Source: Sphingomonas sp. ID1715
GTDB lineage: Bacteria > Pseudomonadota > Alphaproteobacteria > Sphingomonadales > Sphingomonadaceae
Assembly (NCBI RefSeq): GCF_013044515.1
Contig: NZ_JABEPR010000002.1
Span: 62,001-126,000, forward strand
DNA length: 64,000 bases
Reading direction: 5' to 3'
Positions 1 to 8,173 of the stretch are shown piece after piece. Within the stretch, counting starts at the first letter, position 1, and each line of letters opens with the position of its first letter. A program made the translations under genes and the position numbers. Under the pieces are notes generated by a model that made no database searches, was not told the origin of the DNA, and saw nothing but the letters and a program-made list of their open reading frames with translations.

Positions 1-125
1 TCGACATTGGCCTGGATCTTCGGAACCATGCCGAGGCCGATCACCACGAACACGATGCCGAAAGTCAGCAGCAGCCAGAAAATCTGCGACGCATAGGTCG
101 CCGCGAGCTGGGAAATCTGAGGCAT
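1..125 (-). CDS. atpF: ATP synthase F0 subunit b' (N-terminal part, cut by window edge)
   Basis: The first 41 residues of a b-type F0 subunit are visible, starting MPQISQLAATYAS and followed by one hydrophobic segment (FWLLLTFGIVFVVIGLGMV) that anchors the peripheral stalk in the membrane. It follows atpE on the same strand, the position held by the b' subunit in the alphaproteobacterial order I-a-c-b'-b. The extramembrane coiled coil lies outside the window. Which of b or b' it is rests on gene order, so the symbol is approximate. Confidence 0.85.
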   Translation of the reverse strand, partial: MPQISQLAATYASQIFWLLLTFGIVFVVIGLGMVPKIQANV

Positions 126-137
126 CTTACCCTCTCG

Positions 138-167
138 GACCGGGCACCCGCATGCGAGTGCCCGGTC
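138..167 (-). promoter_or_regulatory. Intercistronic hairpin between atpE and atpF'
   Basis: A perfect 10-bp inverted repeat (GACCGGGCAC at 138-147, GTGCCCGGTC at 158-167) encloses a 10-base loop that is itself partly palindromic. It sits in the gap between the atpE stop (175) and the atpF' start (125). There is no T-run, so it is not a classical terminator. A role in stabilising the atpE transcript end or lowering b' expression relative to c is inference. Confidence 0.6.
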
Positions 168-174
168 GGATCAG

Positions 175-402
175 TTAGGCAACGAAGATCAGGATCATCG
201 CCACGACGAAGGCGAGGAGACCCAGCAGCTCGGCGGCCGCGAAGCCGATGAACAGACGGCCCTGCTGGCTGTCGGCCGCGCCCGGATTGCGTAGCGCGCC
301 TTCAAGGAAGTTGCCGAACACGGTGCCCACACCGATGGCGGCCATGCCGGCGCCGATCGCGGCGAGACCGGCACCAACGAGCTTGGCTGCTTCTGCGTCC
401 AT
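175..402 (-). CDS. atpE: ATP synthase F0 subunit c
   Basis: 75 residues forming the two-helix hairpin of the proton-translocating c ring. Helix 1 is rich in Gly and Ala (GAGLAAIGAGMAAIGVG), followed by the polar loop with the conserved RNP. Helix 2 carries the proton-binding carboxylate in FAAAELLGLLAF. Length matches the family. It lies 34 bp downstream of atpB and is followed by a strong hairpin before atpF'. Confidence 0.97.
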   Translation of the reverse strand: MDAEAAKLVGAGLAAIGAGMAAIGVGTVFGNFLEGALRNPGAADSQQGRLFIGFAAAELLGLLAFVVAMILIFVA

Positions 403-436
403 TATAGTAACTCCTGCGTGTAAAACGTTGACGGGT

Positions 437-1216
437 TTAGTGAAGATGTTCGGCGTCGTTGATGTAAAGCGACGTCAACAGCGCGAAGACATAGGCCTGG
501 ATGCCGGCGACCAGCACTTCGAGCGCGGAAATGCCGATCATCAGTACGAAGCTGGGGATACCGACGCCGAGCCCAAAGCCCGCGCCCGCATTGGTCGAGT
601 TGATCACGAAGCCGGCCAGCACCTTCAGCAGCACGTGGCCCGCGGTCATGGCGACGAACAGCCGTAGCCCGAGCGAGAAGGGCCGGACCATGAACGACAC
701 GAACTCGATCACCGGGATAAGCCAGATCAGCCACAGCGGCGTACCGTGCGGCACGAACAGGCTGAAGAACTTCAGACCATGCTTGAAGAAACCCACGATC
801 AGCACGATCGAGAAGCTCATGATCGCCAGCACGCCGGTGACGGTGAAGTGGCTGGTGAAGGTGAACGGGTGAATACCGACCAGGCCGAGCGGCAACAGGC
901 CGAGCAGATTGGCGAACAGGATGAACATGAACAGCGAGAAGACGTAGGGCAAGTATTTCCGCCCGTCCTTGCCGATGTTCGCCTTCAGCATGTTGTCGAT
1001 GAAGCCGGTGAAATTCTCGACCATCATCTGCCAGCGGCCGGGCACCAGCGCGCGCTTCATCCCGCCGAGCATGAACAGCCACAGCACGACGACCGTAACC
1101 AGCATCCACGCGGCGCTGTTGGTGAAGGCGATCTGCTGACCGCCCAGGTTGAAGCCGTTCGCGATCGTCTGCACCTCGAACTGGTGCATCGGATCGATCT
1201 TGCCGCCACTCGCCAA
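437..1216 (-). CDS. atpB: ATP synthase F0 subunit a
   Basis: 259 residues with several membrane helices. The signature helix contains the essential Arg and the AGH motif (SLGLRLFVAMTAGHVLL), which forms the half channels facing the c ring. The usual Asn two residues before the Met of the LRLF-x-N-M motif is Ala here. The start MASGGKIDPMHQF gives the normal N-terminus, and MHQF ten codons in is an alternative. It belongs to the atpI-atpB-atpE-atpF' operon. Confidence 0.97.
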   Translation of the reverse strand: MASGGKIDPMHQFEVQTIANGFNLGGQQIAFTNSAAWMLVTVVVLWLFMLGGMKRALVPGRWQMMVENFTGFIDNMLKANIGKDGRKYLPYVFSLFMFILFANLLGLLPLGLVGIHPFTFTSHFTVTGVLAIMSFSIVLIVGFFKHGLKFFSLFVPHGTPLWLIWLIPVIEFVSFMVRPFSLGLRLFVAMTAGHVLLKVLAGFVINSTNAGAGFGLGVGIPSFVLMIGISALEVLVAGIQAYVFALLTSLYINDAEHLH

Positions 1217-1253
1217 CGTTTCCGACCCTTAAACTAAGCCAAGCGCCCGAAGA

Positions 1254-1571
1254 TCACTTCGAGCGCTGGTTCGAAATCCGGATGATGTTCCTGAACGCGA
1301 CCACTATTCCGAGGAACAGCAGCGTGAGCAGGAGCCATGGGGATGTCCCGAGAAAGCGATCCAGCACCCAGCCGATCAGCGCTCCTCCGGCCATGCCGCC
1401 GATCAGTTCGGCAAGAACGCGATTGCCGAGGTTGTAATCAGCCTCGCCCTTGTCGCGCGTCTCGCCTGACCTGACCGCCTCCTCCGTTCGGGCGCGCTGC
1501 AACCGCTCGTCGAGCGTTTCCAGCCGCGCATCCTCGCGGATCGGGTCCAGACCGGGCTCGTTCTCCGCCAT
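1254..1571 (-). CDS. atpI: AtpI/AtpZ-family F0F1 assembly protein
   Basis: 105 residues. A charged N-terminal half (about residues 1-50) is followed by two predicted membrane helices (around [20 protein letters not shown] and [17 protein letters not shown]). This is the layout of the AtpI/AtpZ proteins encoded first in F0 operons, which help assemble the c ring or transport Mg2+/Ca2+. It lies 37 bp upstream of atpB on the same strand. Assignment rests on topology and position because sequence conservation is low. Confidence 0.88.
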   Translation of the reverse strand: MAENEPGLDPIREDARLETLDERLQRARTEEAVRSGETRDKGEADYNLGNRVLAELIGGMAGGALIGWVLDRFLGTSPWLLLTLLFLGIVVAFRNIIRISNQRSK

Positions 1572-1773
1572 GCGTCTTCTCCTCGTAAAGCGAGGTCTCG
1601 TGGACCTTCACGGAGAGCGAAAAACGCACGGAGGCGAGCGACCCCGCCAAGGCGCGGCCCGATTAGGTGAGGAGTCGGGGGGTGTCAACACGGCACACCC
1701 GTCAACGCCGCTTCTGGTGCTTGATCGTTGGCGCAGAACGATCCACCATCGTGCCGCCTTCGGGGGAGAGGCG

Positions 1774-2330
1774 TCCGATGACGACGAACTTCACGCCAGC
1801 GCAATCCGGCTCGGCTGCGGCATTGCCATGGGAAACGTGGTCGCAGGTACCATCGGATCGCTGAAGCGGATGGACTATACGGTCATCGGCGACAGCGTGA
1901 ACCTTGCGTCGCGCCTGCAGGGCTTGACGAAAATCTATGGCGTCCTGGTGATTGCCTGCGGCCGGACGGTGGCAGCGCTGGGCGACAGCTTCTCGCTGCG
2001 CCCCCCGACGCGGTGCGGGTCCGTGGCCGGCGGGAACCGGTCCGCATTTTCGAAGTGCGCTTTATCGACGTCGCCGACATGGACCTATTCGGCCGATATG
2101 CCGAGGCGATGCGGCTGTTCGCCGAACGTCGCTGGAGCGCCGCCCGCTCCGCTTTCGCGGCGCTTTCCGACGATTATCCGAAGGACGGCCCGACCGCGAC
2201 GATGCTCAATCGCGCCACACAGCTGCAAGACATGCCGCCGCCGCCGCAATGGGACGGGGTCTGGGACGATCTGGGCGGCCAGTCCGCCGCTCAGTCGGCA
2301 AGTCTGCGTTCCTCGGCTCTGCGCCGATAG
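1774..2330 (+). pseudogene. Remnant of a class III adenylate/guanylate cyclase (truncated, frameshifted)
   Basis: The first reading frame gives the C-terminal half of a class III cyclase catalytic domain: [16 protein letters not shown], then [16 protein letters not shown] with the substrate and transition-state residues. At a C6 run (2001-2006) the frame shifts by one base. The continuation ([15 protein letters not shown], then a helical tail ending SALRR) is the usual cyclase C-terminus. The N-terminal half with the metal-binding Asp residues is absent, and no credible start exists upstream. The frameshift could be a sequencing error, but the missing N-terminus indicates decay. Confidence 0.75.
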
Positions 2331-2443
2331 GCGCGGGCGAGCGTCTCGTGCGCGGCGTGCGCTGCGTGATGCGAACTCGTCTGGGCCAGCCGGGCATGTT
2401 CATCTGCCCTCCGCGCCCAATAGTCAGACTGCGACTCCGACAT
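2291..2443 (-). CDS. Small conserved hypothetical protein
   Basis: 50 residues starting [20 protein letters not shown], rich in Ala, His and Arg and probably one long amphipathic helix followed by a basic tail ([12 protein letters not shown]). A longer in-frame extension upstream looks non-coding, so the ATG at 2443 is chosen. The 3' end overlaps the tail of the cyclase remnant on the other strand by 40 bp. I believe similar short proteins occur in other sphingomonads, but no function is known to me. Confidence 0.55.
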   Translation of the reverse strand: MSESQSDYWARRADEHARLAQTSSHHAAHAAHETLARAYRRRAEERRLAD

Positions 2444-2618
2444 TGCTCTTCTCCCCCGGCATCGCCACCGCAAAGGGCAGCGAGTCGGCAATCCACAGCT
2501 TAGCATCTCGGCTGTGGAAAACCTGCTCAAATCGCCTCGGGTCGGGCATTTCATCGCATCGGCCGCCGGTTCGATCGGCAGGTTGAAAATTCGGTGCTTT
2601 TCCGCCATTTGGCTTGGC

Positions 2619-3056
2619 ATGCTTTCGCAACGGACTCGCTACGCCATCCGGGCGCTGCTGCACCTGTCCGACCGGTTCGGCAAAGGGCCGGTCCAACTGA
2701 CGGAAATTTCGGTCGCGCAGAACATCCCGGCGAAGTTCCTGACCGTTATCCTGTCCGAAATGGGGCGCGCCGGCCTCGTCGAGACGCAGCGCGGCAAGGA
2801 CGGCGGCTATTGGCTCGCCAAACGGCCCTCGGAGATCAGCTATGGCGACATCATCCGGCTGACGCGCGGCAGCCTGGCGCTGGTGCCGTGCGCGAGCCGG
2901 CTCGCCTATGAGCCGTGCAAGAACTGCGTCTCCCAGGAACAATGCCGCATTCACTGGGTAATGCTGAAGGTTCGGGACGAGATGGCGCGGATCCTCGACA
3001 CGATTCGCCTGTCTGATCCCGTGCCGGTTCCCTTGGAAGACGTAGCGGCGGAATAG
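2619..3056 (+). CDS. Rrf2-family transcriptional regulator
   Basis: 145 residues. An N-terminal winged helix (MLSQRTRYAIRALLHLSDRF, recognition region IPAKFLTVILSEMGRAGLV) is followed by the wing GKDGGYWLAK typical of Rrf2/IscR/NsrR proteins. A Cys cluster (C-x10-C-x2-C-x5-C in the CASRLAYEPCKNC-VSQEQC region) lies where family members bind an iron-sulfur cluster. It could therefore sense iron-sulfur status, nitrosative or redox stress. It stands 40 bp upstream of a nitronate monooxygenase and may be co-transcribed with it. Confidence 0.85.
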   Translation: MLSQRTRYAIRALLHLSDRFGKGPVQLTEISVAQNIPAKFLTVILSEMGRAGLVETQRGKDGGYWLAKRPSEISYGDIIRLTRGSLALVPCASRLAYEPCKNCVSQEQCRIHWVMLKVRDEMARILDTIRLSDPVPVPLEDVAAE

Positions 3057-3096
3057 CGAGCATTGTCGCGCGGTTTCGTTTCGCTATGAAACCGGC

Positions 3097-4068
3097 ATGA
3101 GCCTGCCGCCGATCTTCGACCGCCTGCGCCTGCCGATCATCGGCTCGCCGCTGTTCATCGTCTCGGGACCCGATCTCGTCATCGCGCAGTGCAAGGCGGG
3201 GATCGTCGGGTCCTTCCCGGCGCTCAATGCGCGGCCTCAGTCGCTGCTGGACGAATGGCTGCACCGGATCACCGAAGAGCTTGCCCAGCATAATCGCGAT
3301 CATCCGGACCGGCCCGCGGCGCCTTTCGCCGTCAACCAGATCGTGCACAAGTCGAACGACCGACTGGAACAGGATGTCGAGACCTGCGCCAAGTGGCAGG
3401 TACCGATCGTGATCACGTCCCTAGGCGCGCGTGAGGATTTGAACCAGACGGTGCATGGCTGGGGCGGCATCACGCTTCATGATGTCATCAACGACCGCTT
3501 CGCGCGCAAGGCGATCGAAAAGGGTGCCGATGGCCTCATTCCGGTTGCGGCCGGGGCGGGCGGCCATGCCGGCGTACAGTCGCCCTTCGCGCTCGTCTCC
3601 GAAATCCGGGAGTGGTTCGATGGCCCCATCGCGCTGTCCGGTGCCATCGCGACCGGGCGCTCCGTCCTTGCCGCCCAGGCCTGCGGTGCCGACCTCGCCT
3701 ATATCGGGTCGGCGTTCATCGCGACGGCCGAGGCCAATGCCGATCCCGGTTACAAGGCGGGGATCGTCGCCGGCCGCGCGTCGGACATCGTCTATTCCAA
3801 CCTCTTCACCGGCGTGCACGGCAACTATCTGCGCCAGTCGATCGAAGCGGCCGGGCTCGACCCCGACAACCTGCCCGAGGGCGATTACAAGACGATGGAT
3901 TTCGGCGGCGGGGCGAACCAGGCCAAAAAGGCGTGGCGTGACATCTGGGGCTCGGGCCAGGGCATAGGCGCTGTGACCGCCGTAGAAAGCGTCGCCGACC
4001 GCGTCGATCGGCTGGAGCGGGAATATCGCGCCGCCTATGCCGAGCTGCAGGCCAAAGTCAGGACTTAG
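3097..4068 (+). CDS. Nitronate monooxygenase (2-nitropropane dioxygenase family)
   Basis: 323-residue FMN-dependent TIM-barrel enzyme that oxidises alkyl nitronates such as propionate-3-nitronate. Visible family features are the N-terminal LRLPIIGSPLFIVSGPDLV, the phosphate-binding GAGGHAG near residue 150, and ALSGAIATGRSVLAA with GADLAYIGSAFIAT at the C-terminal FMN phosphate site. Length is normal. It follows the Rrf2 gene and converges on the DUF1465 gene with only 9 bp between. Confidence 0.9.
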   Translation: MSLPPIFDRLRLPIIGSPLFIVSGPDLVIAQCKAGIVGSFPALNARPQSLLDEWLHRITEELAQHNRDHPDRPAAPFAVNQIVHKSNDRLEQDVETCAKWQVPIVITSLGAREDLNQTVHGWGGITLHDVINDRFARKAIEKGADGLIPVAAGAGGHAGVQSPFALVSEIREWFDGPIALSGAIATGRSVLAAQACGADLAYIGSAFIATAEANADPGYKAGIVAGRASDIVYSNLFTGVHGNYLRQSIEAAGLDPDNLPEGDYKTMDFGGGANQAKKAWRDIWGSGQGIGAVTAVESVADRVDRLEREYRAAYAELQAKVRT

Positions 4069-4077
4069 CAGCTTGCG

Positions 4078-4536
4078 TCAAAGCGCCTGTTCGAGCCGTC
4101 GGATCAGGTCGAGCGCCGGACTGTCGGGCTCGGGCTCGATCATCTCCTGGTCGATGCGGGAGACGCGGTCGTAAAGGTCGATGCTTCCCGCCGCGATCTC
4201 CCGGGCTGCCGGCGGCAGCGCGGCAATCGCGGCAGCATCGCTGCCTGCGGCCTGGCCAAGTCGCCGCGACTCATGCGTGGCCGCCCGCTCGGGGATTTCG
4301 CCGGCCGCCACTGCCTTGCGGGTCAGAAGCCAGGCGATAACGTGCATCAGCCGCGTCGTCACTTTCAGCGACTCGCAGGAGAAGGCGACCCGATCGATCG
4401 GCGCAAGGCCGTCGCGGTCGGCGCGGCCGATCTCGTCGAAATAGCTCCGCGCTTCGTCCGCCAGCACCATCGCCTCGGTGTAGAGGCTGTCAACGAGCCG
4501 CGCGGTCATCAGTTTCTTGGTCTGTTCCAAAGGCAT
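4078..4536 (-). CDS. DUF1465 family protein
   Basis: 152-residue, mainly helical cytoplasmic protein matching the alphaproteobacterial DUF1465 family. Characteristic segments are LVDSLYTEAMVLADEARSYF near the start and RVAFSCESLKVTTRLMHVIA, WLLTRKAVAAGEI in the middle. No catalytic motif or membrane segment is seen. It shares its strand and neighbourhood with the DUF465 gene upstream. Function is unknown. Confidence 0.85.
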   Translation of the reverse strand: MPLEQTKKLMTARLVDSLYTEAMVLADEARSYFDEIGRADRDGLAPIDRVAFSCESLKVTTRLMHVIAWLLTRKAVAAGEIPERAATHESRRLGQAAGSDAAAIAALPPAAREIAAGSIDLYDRVSRIDQEMIEPEPDSPALDLIRRLEQAL

Positions 4537-4610
4537 GGCTCATTCTGCCACAGACGGGGCGCCGCCGGAATGTCGCTTCGCGGTAAACGCCGTCCCGTTC
4601 TGGGGCGGGG

Positions 4611-4814
4611 TCACGCGATGATATCGGGTATCAGCTGGTCTTCCAGCAGCGCGATCTCGTCCTTCAGCCGGAGCTTCCGGCGCTTCAGCCGCGCAAGCTG
4701 CAGCTGATCGACATGCGCGCTCGCCATCAGCGCGGAAATCGAGTCGTCGAGGTCGCGATGTTCGATCCGCAGCACGCCAAGGCGCCGCTCAATCTCTTCC
4801 TCGCTCATGCCCAT
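4611..4814 (-). CDS. DUF465 (YdcH-like) small protein
   Basis: 67 residues predicted as a helical hairpin or coiled coil, with the DUF465 core L-x-x-E-H-x-x-L-D followed by LARLKRRKLRLKDEIALLED. This is the typical short YdcH-like protein found alone or in pairs in alphaproteobacteria. A paralogue on the opposite strand starts 155 bp away. Molecular role unknown. Confidence 0.85.
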   Translation of the reverse strand: MGMSEEEIERRLGVLRIEHRDLDDSISALMASAHVDQLQLARLKRRKLRLKDEIALLEDQLIPDIIA

Positions 4815-4968
4815 CAGGGCAGACTAGGCAGGTTCCGGCACCGGCTCAAGCGGCCCATCGCACGCGCCGAGACGGTTCGTCGCAATGCTGTCACATAGCG
4901 CAAGACAGGGGCCCAAAGCTGTGATTAACTTCCTTCCCCATCGGCGAAACGAAGAGGAGAGTCTCGCA

Positions 4969-5124
4969 ATGGACAATTCGCATCTGGCAGCCCTTCAAGC
5001 CAAGCATGCGGGGCTGGAAGCCCTGATTGTCAGCGAACTGCAACGACCTCACCCCGACGACAGCACCGTCGCCAGCCTCAAGAAGCAGAAGCTCCGTCTC
5101 AAGGACGAGATGGCGCGGACCTGA
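4969..5124 (+). CDS. DUF465 (YdcH-like) small protein, second copy
   Basis: 51 residues from the ATG at 4969, preceded by a clear ribosome site (GAAGAGGAG). It repeats the DUF465 signature of its divergent neighbour: LAALQAKHAGLEALI, then VASLKKQKLRLKDEM. It lacks the last ten residues found in the other copy. An upstream in-frame extension has no coding character and was not used. It converges on the PilZ gene across a 24-bp palindrome. Confidence 0.8.
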   Translation: MDNSHLAALQAKHAGLEALIVSELQRPHPDDSTVASLKKQKLRLKDEMART

Positions 5125-5137
5125 TCCCGGACGTCGC

Positions 5138-5161
5138 GGCGCCGGCCGGCCGGCCGGCGCC
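5138..5161. terminator. 24-bp perfect palindrome between convergent genes
   Basis: A GC-only perfect palindrome built from GGCGCC ends and repeated CCGG units lies exactly between the stop codons of the DUF465 gene (5124) and the PilZ gene (5161). It would form a very strong stem in either transcript. No T-run follows on either side, so intrinsic termination is possible but not assured. Confidence 0.45.
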
Positions 5162-5565
5162 TAGCGGCGGCCCAGACCTTCCACATATTTGAGCGCGCGA
5201 CCGGGCACTAGCACGGGCTTGATGAAATCCGGTGTGCTCGCCCCATTCGATACTGGCTTGCGTGCAGCTTCGGGATCGATCTCGCGATCGAAGCGGATGC
5301 CGAAGCGGCGACCCTCGCACCAGGCAATCTCGCCCTTTACCCGGCCGATATTGCGCAGCTCGGCGGTCAGGCGTTGGCCGCGCACGATTTCAGGCTCGGG
5401 CTCTTCGGCCAATTCGATCATCATGCCGCCCGCAGACAGGTTGCGGACGCGTGCACCGACGCTGCCCTGATCCAGTCCGAACAGGGTCGTGGTCAGAAAA
5501 AAGGCGCGCCGTTCGGATGCTCGGTCGCTGGCCGAGTCGGTGTTCGTTTCGGGATCATGCTGCAT
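5161..5565 (-). CDS. PilZ domain protein
   Basis: 134 residues. A PilZ beta barrel is recognisable from the N-terminal R-x-x-x-R (RASER, about residue 15) followed by strands and the second c-di-GMP contact N-x-S-x-x-G (NLSAGGMMIEL, about residue 44). The single-domain layout suggests an adaptor that responds to cyclic di-GMP. No motility or cellulose gene is adjacent, so its target cannot be named. Confidence 0.85.
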   Translation of the reverse strand: MQHDPETNTDSASDRASERRAFFLTTTLFGLDQGSVGARVRNLSAGGMMIELAEEPEPEIVRGQRLTAELRNIGRVKGEIAWCEGRRFGIRFDREIDPEAARKPVSNGASTPDFIKPVLVPGRALKYVEGLGRR

Positions 5566-5622
5566 GGTCCAGCCTGATGCCGGGAATAGATCGACAATCG
5601 GTAAAGATCGGGAATTTCGAAG

Positions 5623-6081
5623 TTATTCGTCGCGCGACACCTTTTCCTGCCGCTCGTGCTTCTCCTGCGCCTCAACCGTCATCGTGGCGATCGGCCGGGC
5701 CTCCAGACGAGCGAGCGAGATCGGTTCGCCGGTCACTTCGCAATAGCCATATTCGCCTTCGTCGATCCGGCGCAGCGCGGCATCGATCTTGGAAATGAGC
5801 TTACGCTGCCGGTCGCGCGTGCGCAGTTCGATCGACCAATCGGTTTCGCTCGATGCGCGATCGGTCACGTCGGGCTCCCGCAGCGACTCCGTCTGCAAAT
5901 GCGCCAGCGTATCCTTCGCTTCGCGGAGGATGTCTTCCTTCCAGTTGATCAGCTTGCGGCGGAAATACTCGACCTGCCGCGCATTCATGAACGGTTCGTC
6001 GGCGCTGGGCCGATAATCGTCGTCATTGACCGGCGTCGGCAGTTTGCCGCCCGCCTCAACGCTACTCAACGCCGTCGCCAT
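5623..6081 (-). CDS. dksA: RNA polymerase-binding transcription factor DksA
   Basis: 152 residues from the ATG at 6081 (GGAGCGGAGACG upstream). The coiled-coil hairpin spans about residues 35-105, including KEDILREAKDTLAHLQ, and holds the DxxD-A tip region (DVTDRASSETDWS). The C-terminal globular domain GYCEVTGEPISLARLEARP is followed by a helix. Only one of the four zinc-finger Cys positions is Cys, as seen in other alphaproteobacterial DksA proteins. It acts with ppGpp on RNA polymerase. Confidence 0.92.
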   Translation of the reverse strand: MATALSSVEAGGKLPTPVNDDDYRPSADEPFMNARQVEYFRRKLINWKEDILREAKDTLAHLQTESLREPDVTDRASSETDWSIELRTRDRQRKLISKIDAALRRIDEGEYGYCEVTGEPISLARLEARPIATMTVEAQEKHERQEKVSRDE

Positions 6082-6264
6082 AATCGTCTCCGCTCCACCG
6101 TCGCGGCCCAACTATGATGTGGGGTCCGCGCCCCTTTTGCCCGGGTGCGGCCTATACGCGTGCGCAAGACTCCGCACAAGCAGCGGAATCAGAAGCGTCT
6201 TTCGTTTCGTCGCATTGGCACTCGGCTTACCGCATCTTGCGGGAACTTGCTGCGGGCGACGAAT

Positions 6265-6723
6265 TCACGCCTCGGAAATGATCCTCTCGATCTGATCCAC
6301 CGGGTGGTTGGTCAGGTCCTTGGCGATCTCGCCGACCAGTCGGCGCTCGACTTCCTTGTGGTAGTGCTTGCGCAGGTCGCCCAGCGTGGAGGGCGGGGCG
6401 ACAATCAACAGGCTCTCAAAAGCGTTCGCCAACGCACGTTCCTTCAGCATGGCGGCCGCGTCCTCGGCAAAGCGCGTCTCTTCGAGCGTATGAAAGTCGG
6501 TGTCGGAATAGGCGCTGCGGCCGCCCGTACGGTAACCCATCGTGCCAGAGCTGGAAAAGGTCGTGCCGGGCTCATCCGTGCCTTGATCGGCAGTCTTCGG
6601 ATTCTTCTGCTCGGTCGCGGTGACCACCTGCAGGTTCGGATAGGCTTCGTCGCCCTCGTTGCGGAAGAACAGCATCTTGCGGCCGTCGGCGACGAGCACA
6701 TAGCCGTTGTTCGGGATCTGCAT
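6265..6723 (-). CDS. Host attachment family protein
   Basis: 152 residues with the pattern of the host_attach (PF10116) family. The N-terminal strand NNGYVLVADGRKMLFFRNEG is followed by a disordered Gly/Ser-rich middle, then FAEDAAAMLKERALANAFES and LLIVAPPSTLGDLRKHYHKE. The family was named for attachment of Agrobacterium to plant cells. The fold resembles release-factor-like proteins, and the true role in free-living bacteria is uncertain. No signal peptide. Confidence 0.85.
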   Translation of the reverse strand: MQIPNNGYVLVADGRKMLFFRNEGDEAYPNLQVVTATEQKNPKTADQGTDEPGTTFSSSGTMGYRTGGRSAYSDTDFHTLEETRFAEDAAAMLKERALANAFESLLIVAPPSTLGDLRKHYHKEVERRLVGEIAKDLTNHPVDQIERIISEA

Positions 6724-6814
6724 CGGGGAACCTCCATCTTCGCTTGATCGGCCACTGAACGCCTGCCCCGCCGTCGGGGTTGCGCGCCTCCCCTGCCCTC
6801 GCTAGCCGCGCCGG

Positions 6815-8083
6815 ATGCACGATATCCGCCTGATCCGCGACGATCCCGCAGCCTTCGACGCCGGCTTGGCGCGCCGTGGGCTGGAGCCGGTCTCGGCCGC
6901 GCTGATCGCTCTCGACGAGCGCCGCCGATCCGCGCAGACTGAGCTGCAGGCTTCGCTCGCCCGGCGCAACGAGACCTCGAAGGCGATCGGCATCGCCAAG
7001 GCACAGAAGCGCGACGACGAGGCCGCCACGCTGATGGCGGAGGTCGCTGCGCTGAAGGAGCAGGTGCCGCAGCTGGAAGAGGCCGCGCGGGAAGCGGACA
7101 CGGCGCTCGAAGCCAACCTCGCCGTCATCCCGAACATCCCGGCAGCCGACGTTCCCGAAGGCGCAGACGAGAATAGCAATGTCGAGATGAAGCGCTGGGG
7201 TACGCCGCGCGAGGGCGACTATCCCGAACATGCCGATTTCGGCCCTGCGCTCGGCCTCGATTTTGAGAGCGCAGCGGCGATCGCCGGCGCACGCTTCGCG
7301 GTGCTCAAGGGCGGCATTGCCCGTCTCAATCGCGCGATCGGGCAGTTCATGCTCGACAGGAACACGAGCGAGTGGGGCTATACCGAGGTCAACCCGCCGC
7401 TGCTGGTTCGCGATCAGGCGATGTACGGCACGGACAAGCTGCCGAAGTTCGCTGAAGATTCCTTCCAGACCACAGACGGTCGCTGGCTGATACCGACCGC
7501 GGAAGTGAGCCTGACCAGCCTCGTGCTCGGCCAGCTGCTGAGCGAGAAAGAACTGCCGCTCCGCTTCACCGCGCTGACGCCCTGTTTCCGTTCAGAAGCG
7601 GGATCGGCGGGCCGCGACACCAAAGGGCTCATCCGCCAACACCAGTTCGAAAAGACCGAGCTCGTCTCGGTCGTCACGCCGGAAGCGTCGGACGAAGAGC
7701 ATGAGCGGATGACGCGGGCGGCGGAGTCGATCCTGGAAGCGCTGGACCTGCCCTATCGCCGCATGCTGCTCTGTACCGGAGACATGGGCTTCGGTGCCCG
7801 CAAGACCTACGATCTCGAAGTCTGGCTGCCCGGCCAGCAACGCTATCGCGAGATCTCGAGCTGCTCGAACTGCGGCGACTTTCAGGCGCGGCGGATGAAC
7901 GCGCGGTTCCGGCGCGAAGGCGGCAAGCCGGAGTTCGTGCACACGCTGAACGGATCGGCCCTGGCAGTTGGACGCACATTGGTCGCGGTGCTGGAAAATT
8001 GTTGGCAGCCCGACGGCACCGTGCGCATTCCCGAGGCGCTGCACCCCTATATGGCCGGCGTGACGGAGCTGCGCCCGGCCTGA
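6815..8083 (+). CDS. serS: Serine--tRNA ligase
   Basis: 422 residues, normal length. The N-terminal coiled-coil arm that recognises tRNA-Ser spans about residues 25-105. The class II catalytic core follows with motif 2 ([23 protein letters not shown] region, about residue 265) and motif 3 ([16 protein letters not shown] near residue 388), ending with the expected helix and LHPYM. It charges tRNA-Ser, including the tRNA-Ser(GCU) at 32,479. It is transcribed away from the host-attachment gene. Confidence 0.97.
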   Translation: MHDIRLIRDDPAAFDAGLARRGLEPVSAALIALDERRRSAQTELQASLARRNETSKAIGIAKAQKRDDEAATLMAEVAALKEQVPQLEEAAREADTALEANLAVIPNIPAADVPEGADENSNVEMKRWGTPREGDYPEHADFGPALGLDFESAAAIAGARFAVLKGGIARLNRAIGQFMLDRNTSEWGYTEVNPPLLVRDQAMYGTDKLPKFAEDSFQTTDGRWLIPTAEVSLTSLVLGQLLSEKELPLRFTALTPCFRSEAGSAGRDTKGLIRQHQFEKTELVSVVTPEASDEEHERMTRAAESILEALDLPYRRMLLCTGDMGFGARKTYDLEVWLPGQQRYREISSCSNCGDFQARRMNARFRREGGKPEFVHTLNGSALAVGRTLVAVLENCWQPDGTVRIPEALHPYMAGVTELRPA

Positions 8084-8173
8084 CCTCCGTCGCCGATTTC
8101 GTTAGACCGGTCGTAACCAGGTAACTCCTCTCGCCGGCCATGCTATGGCCGCCGGCAACAGGGGAGATCGAAC

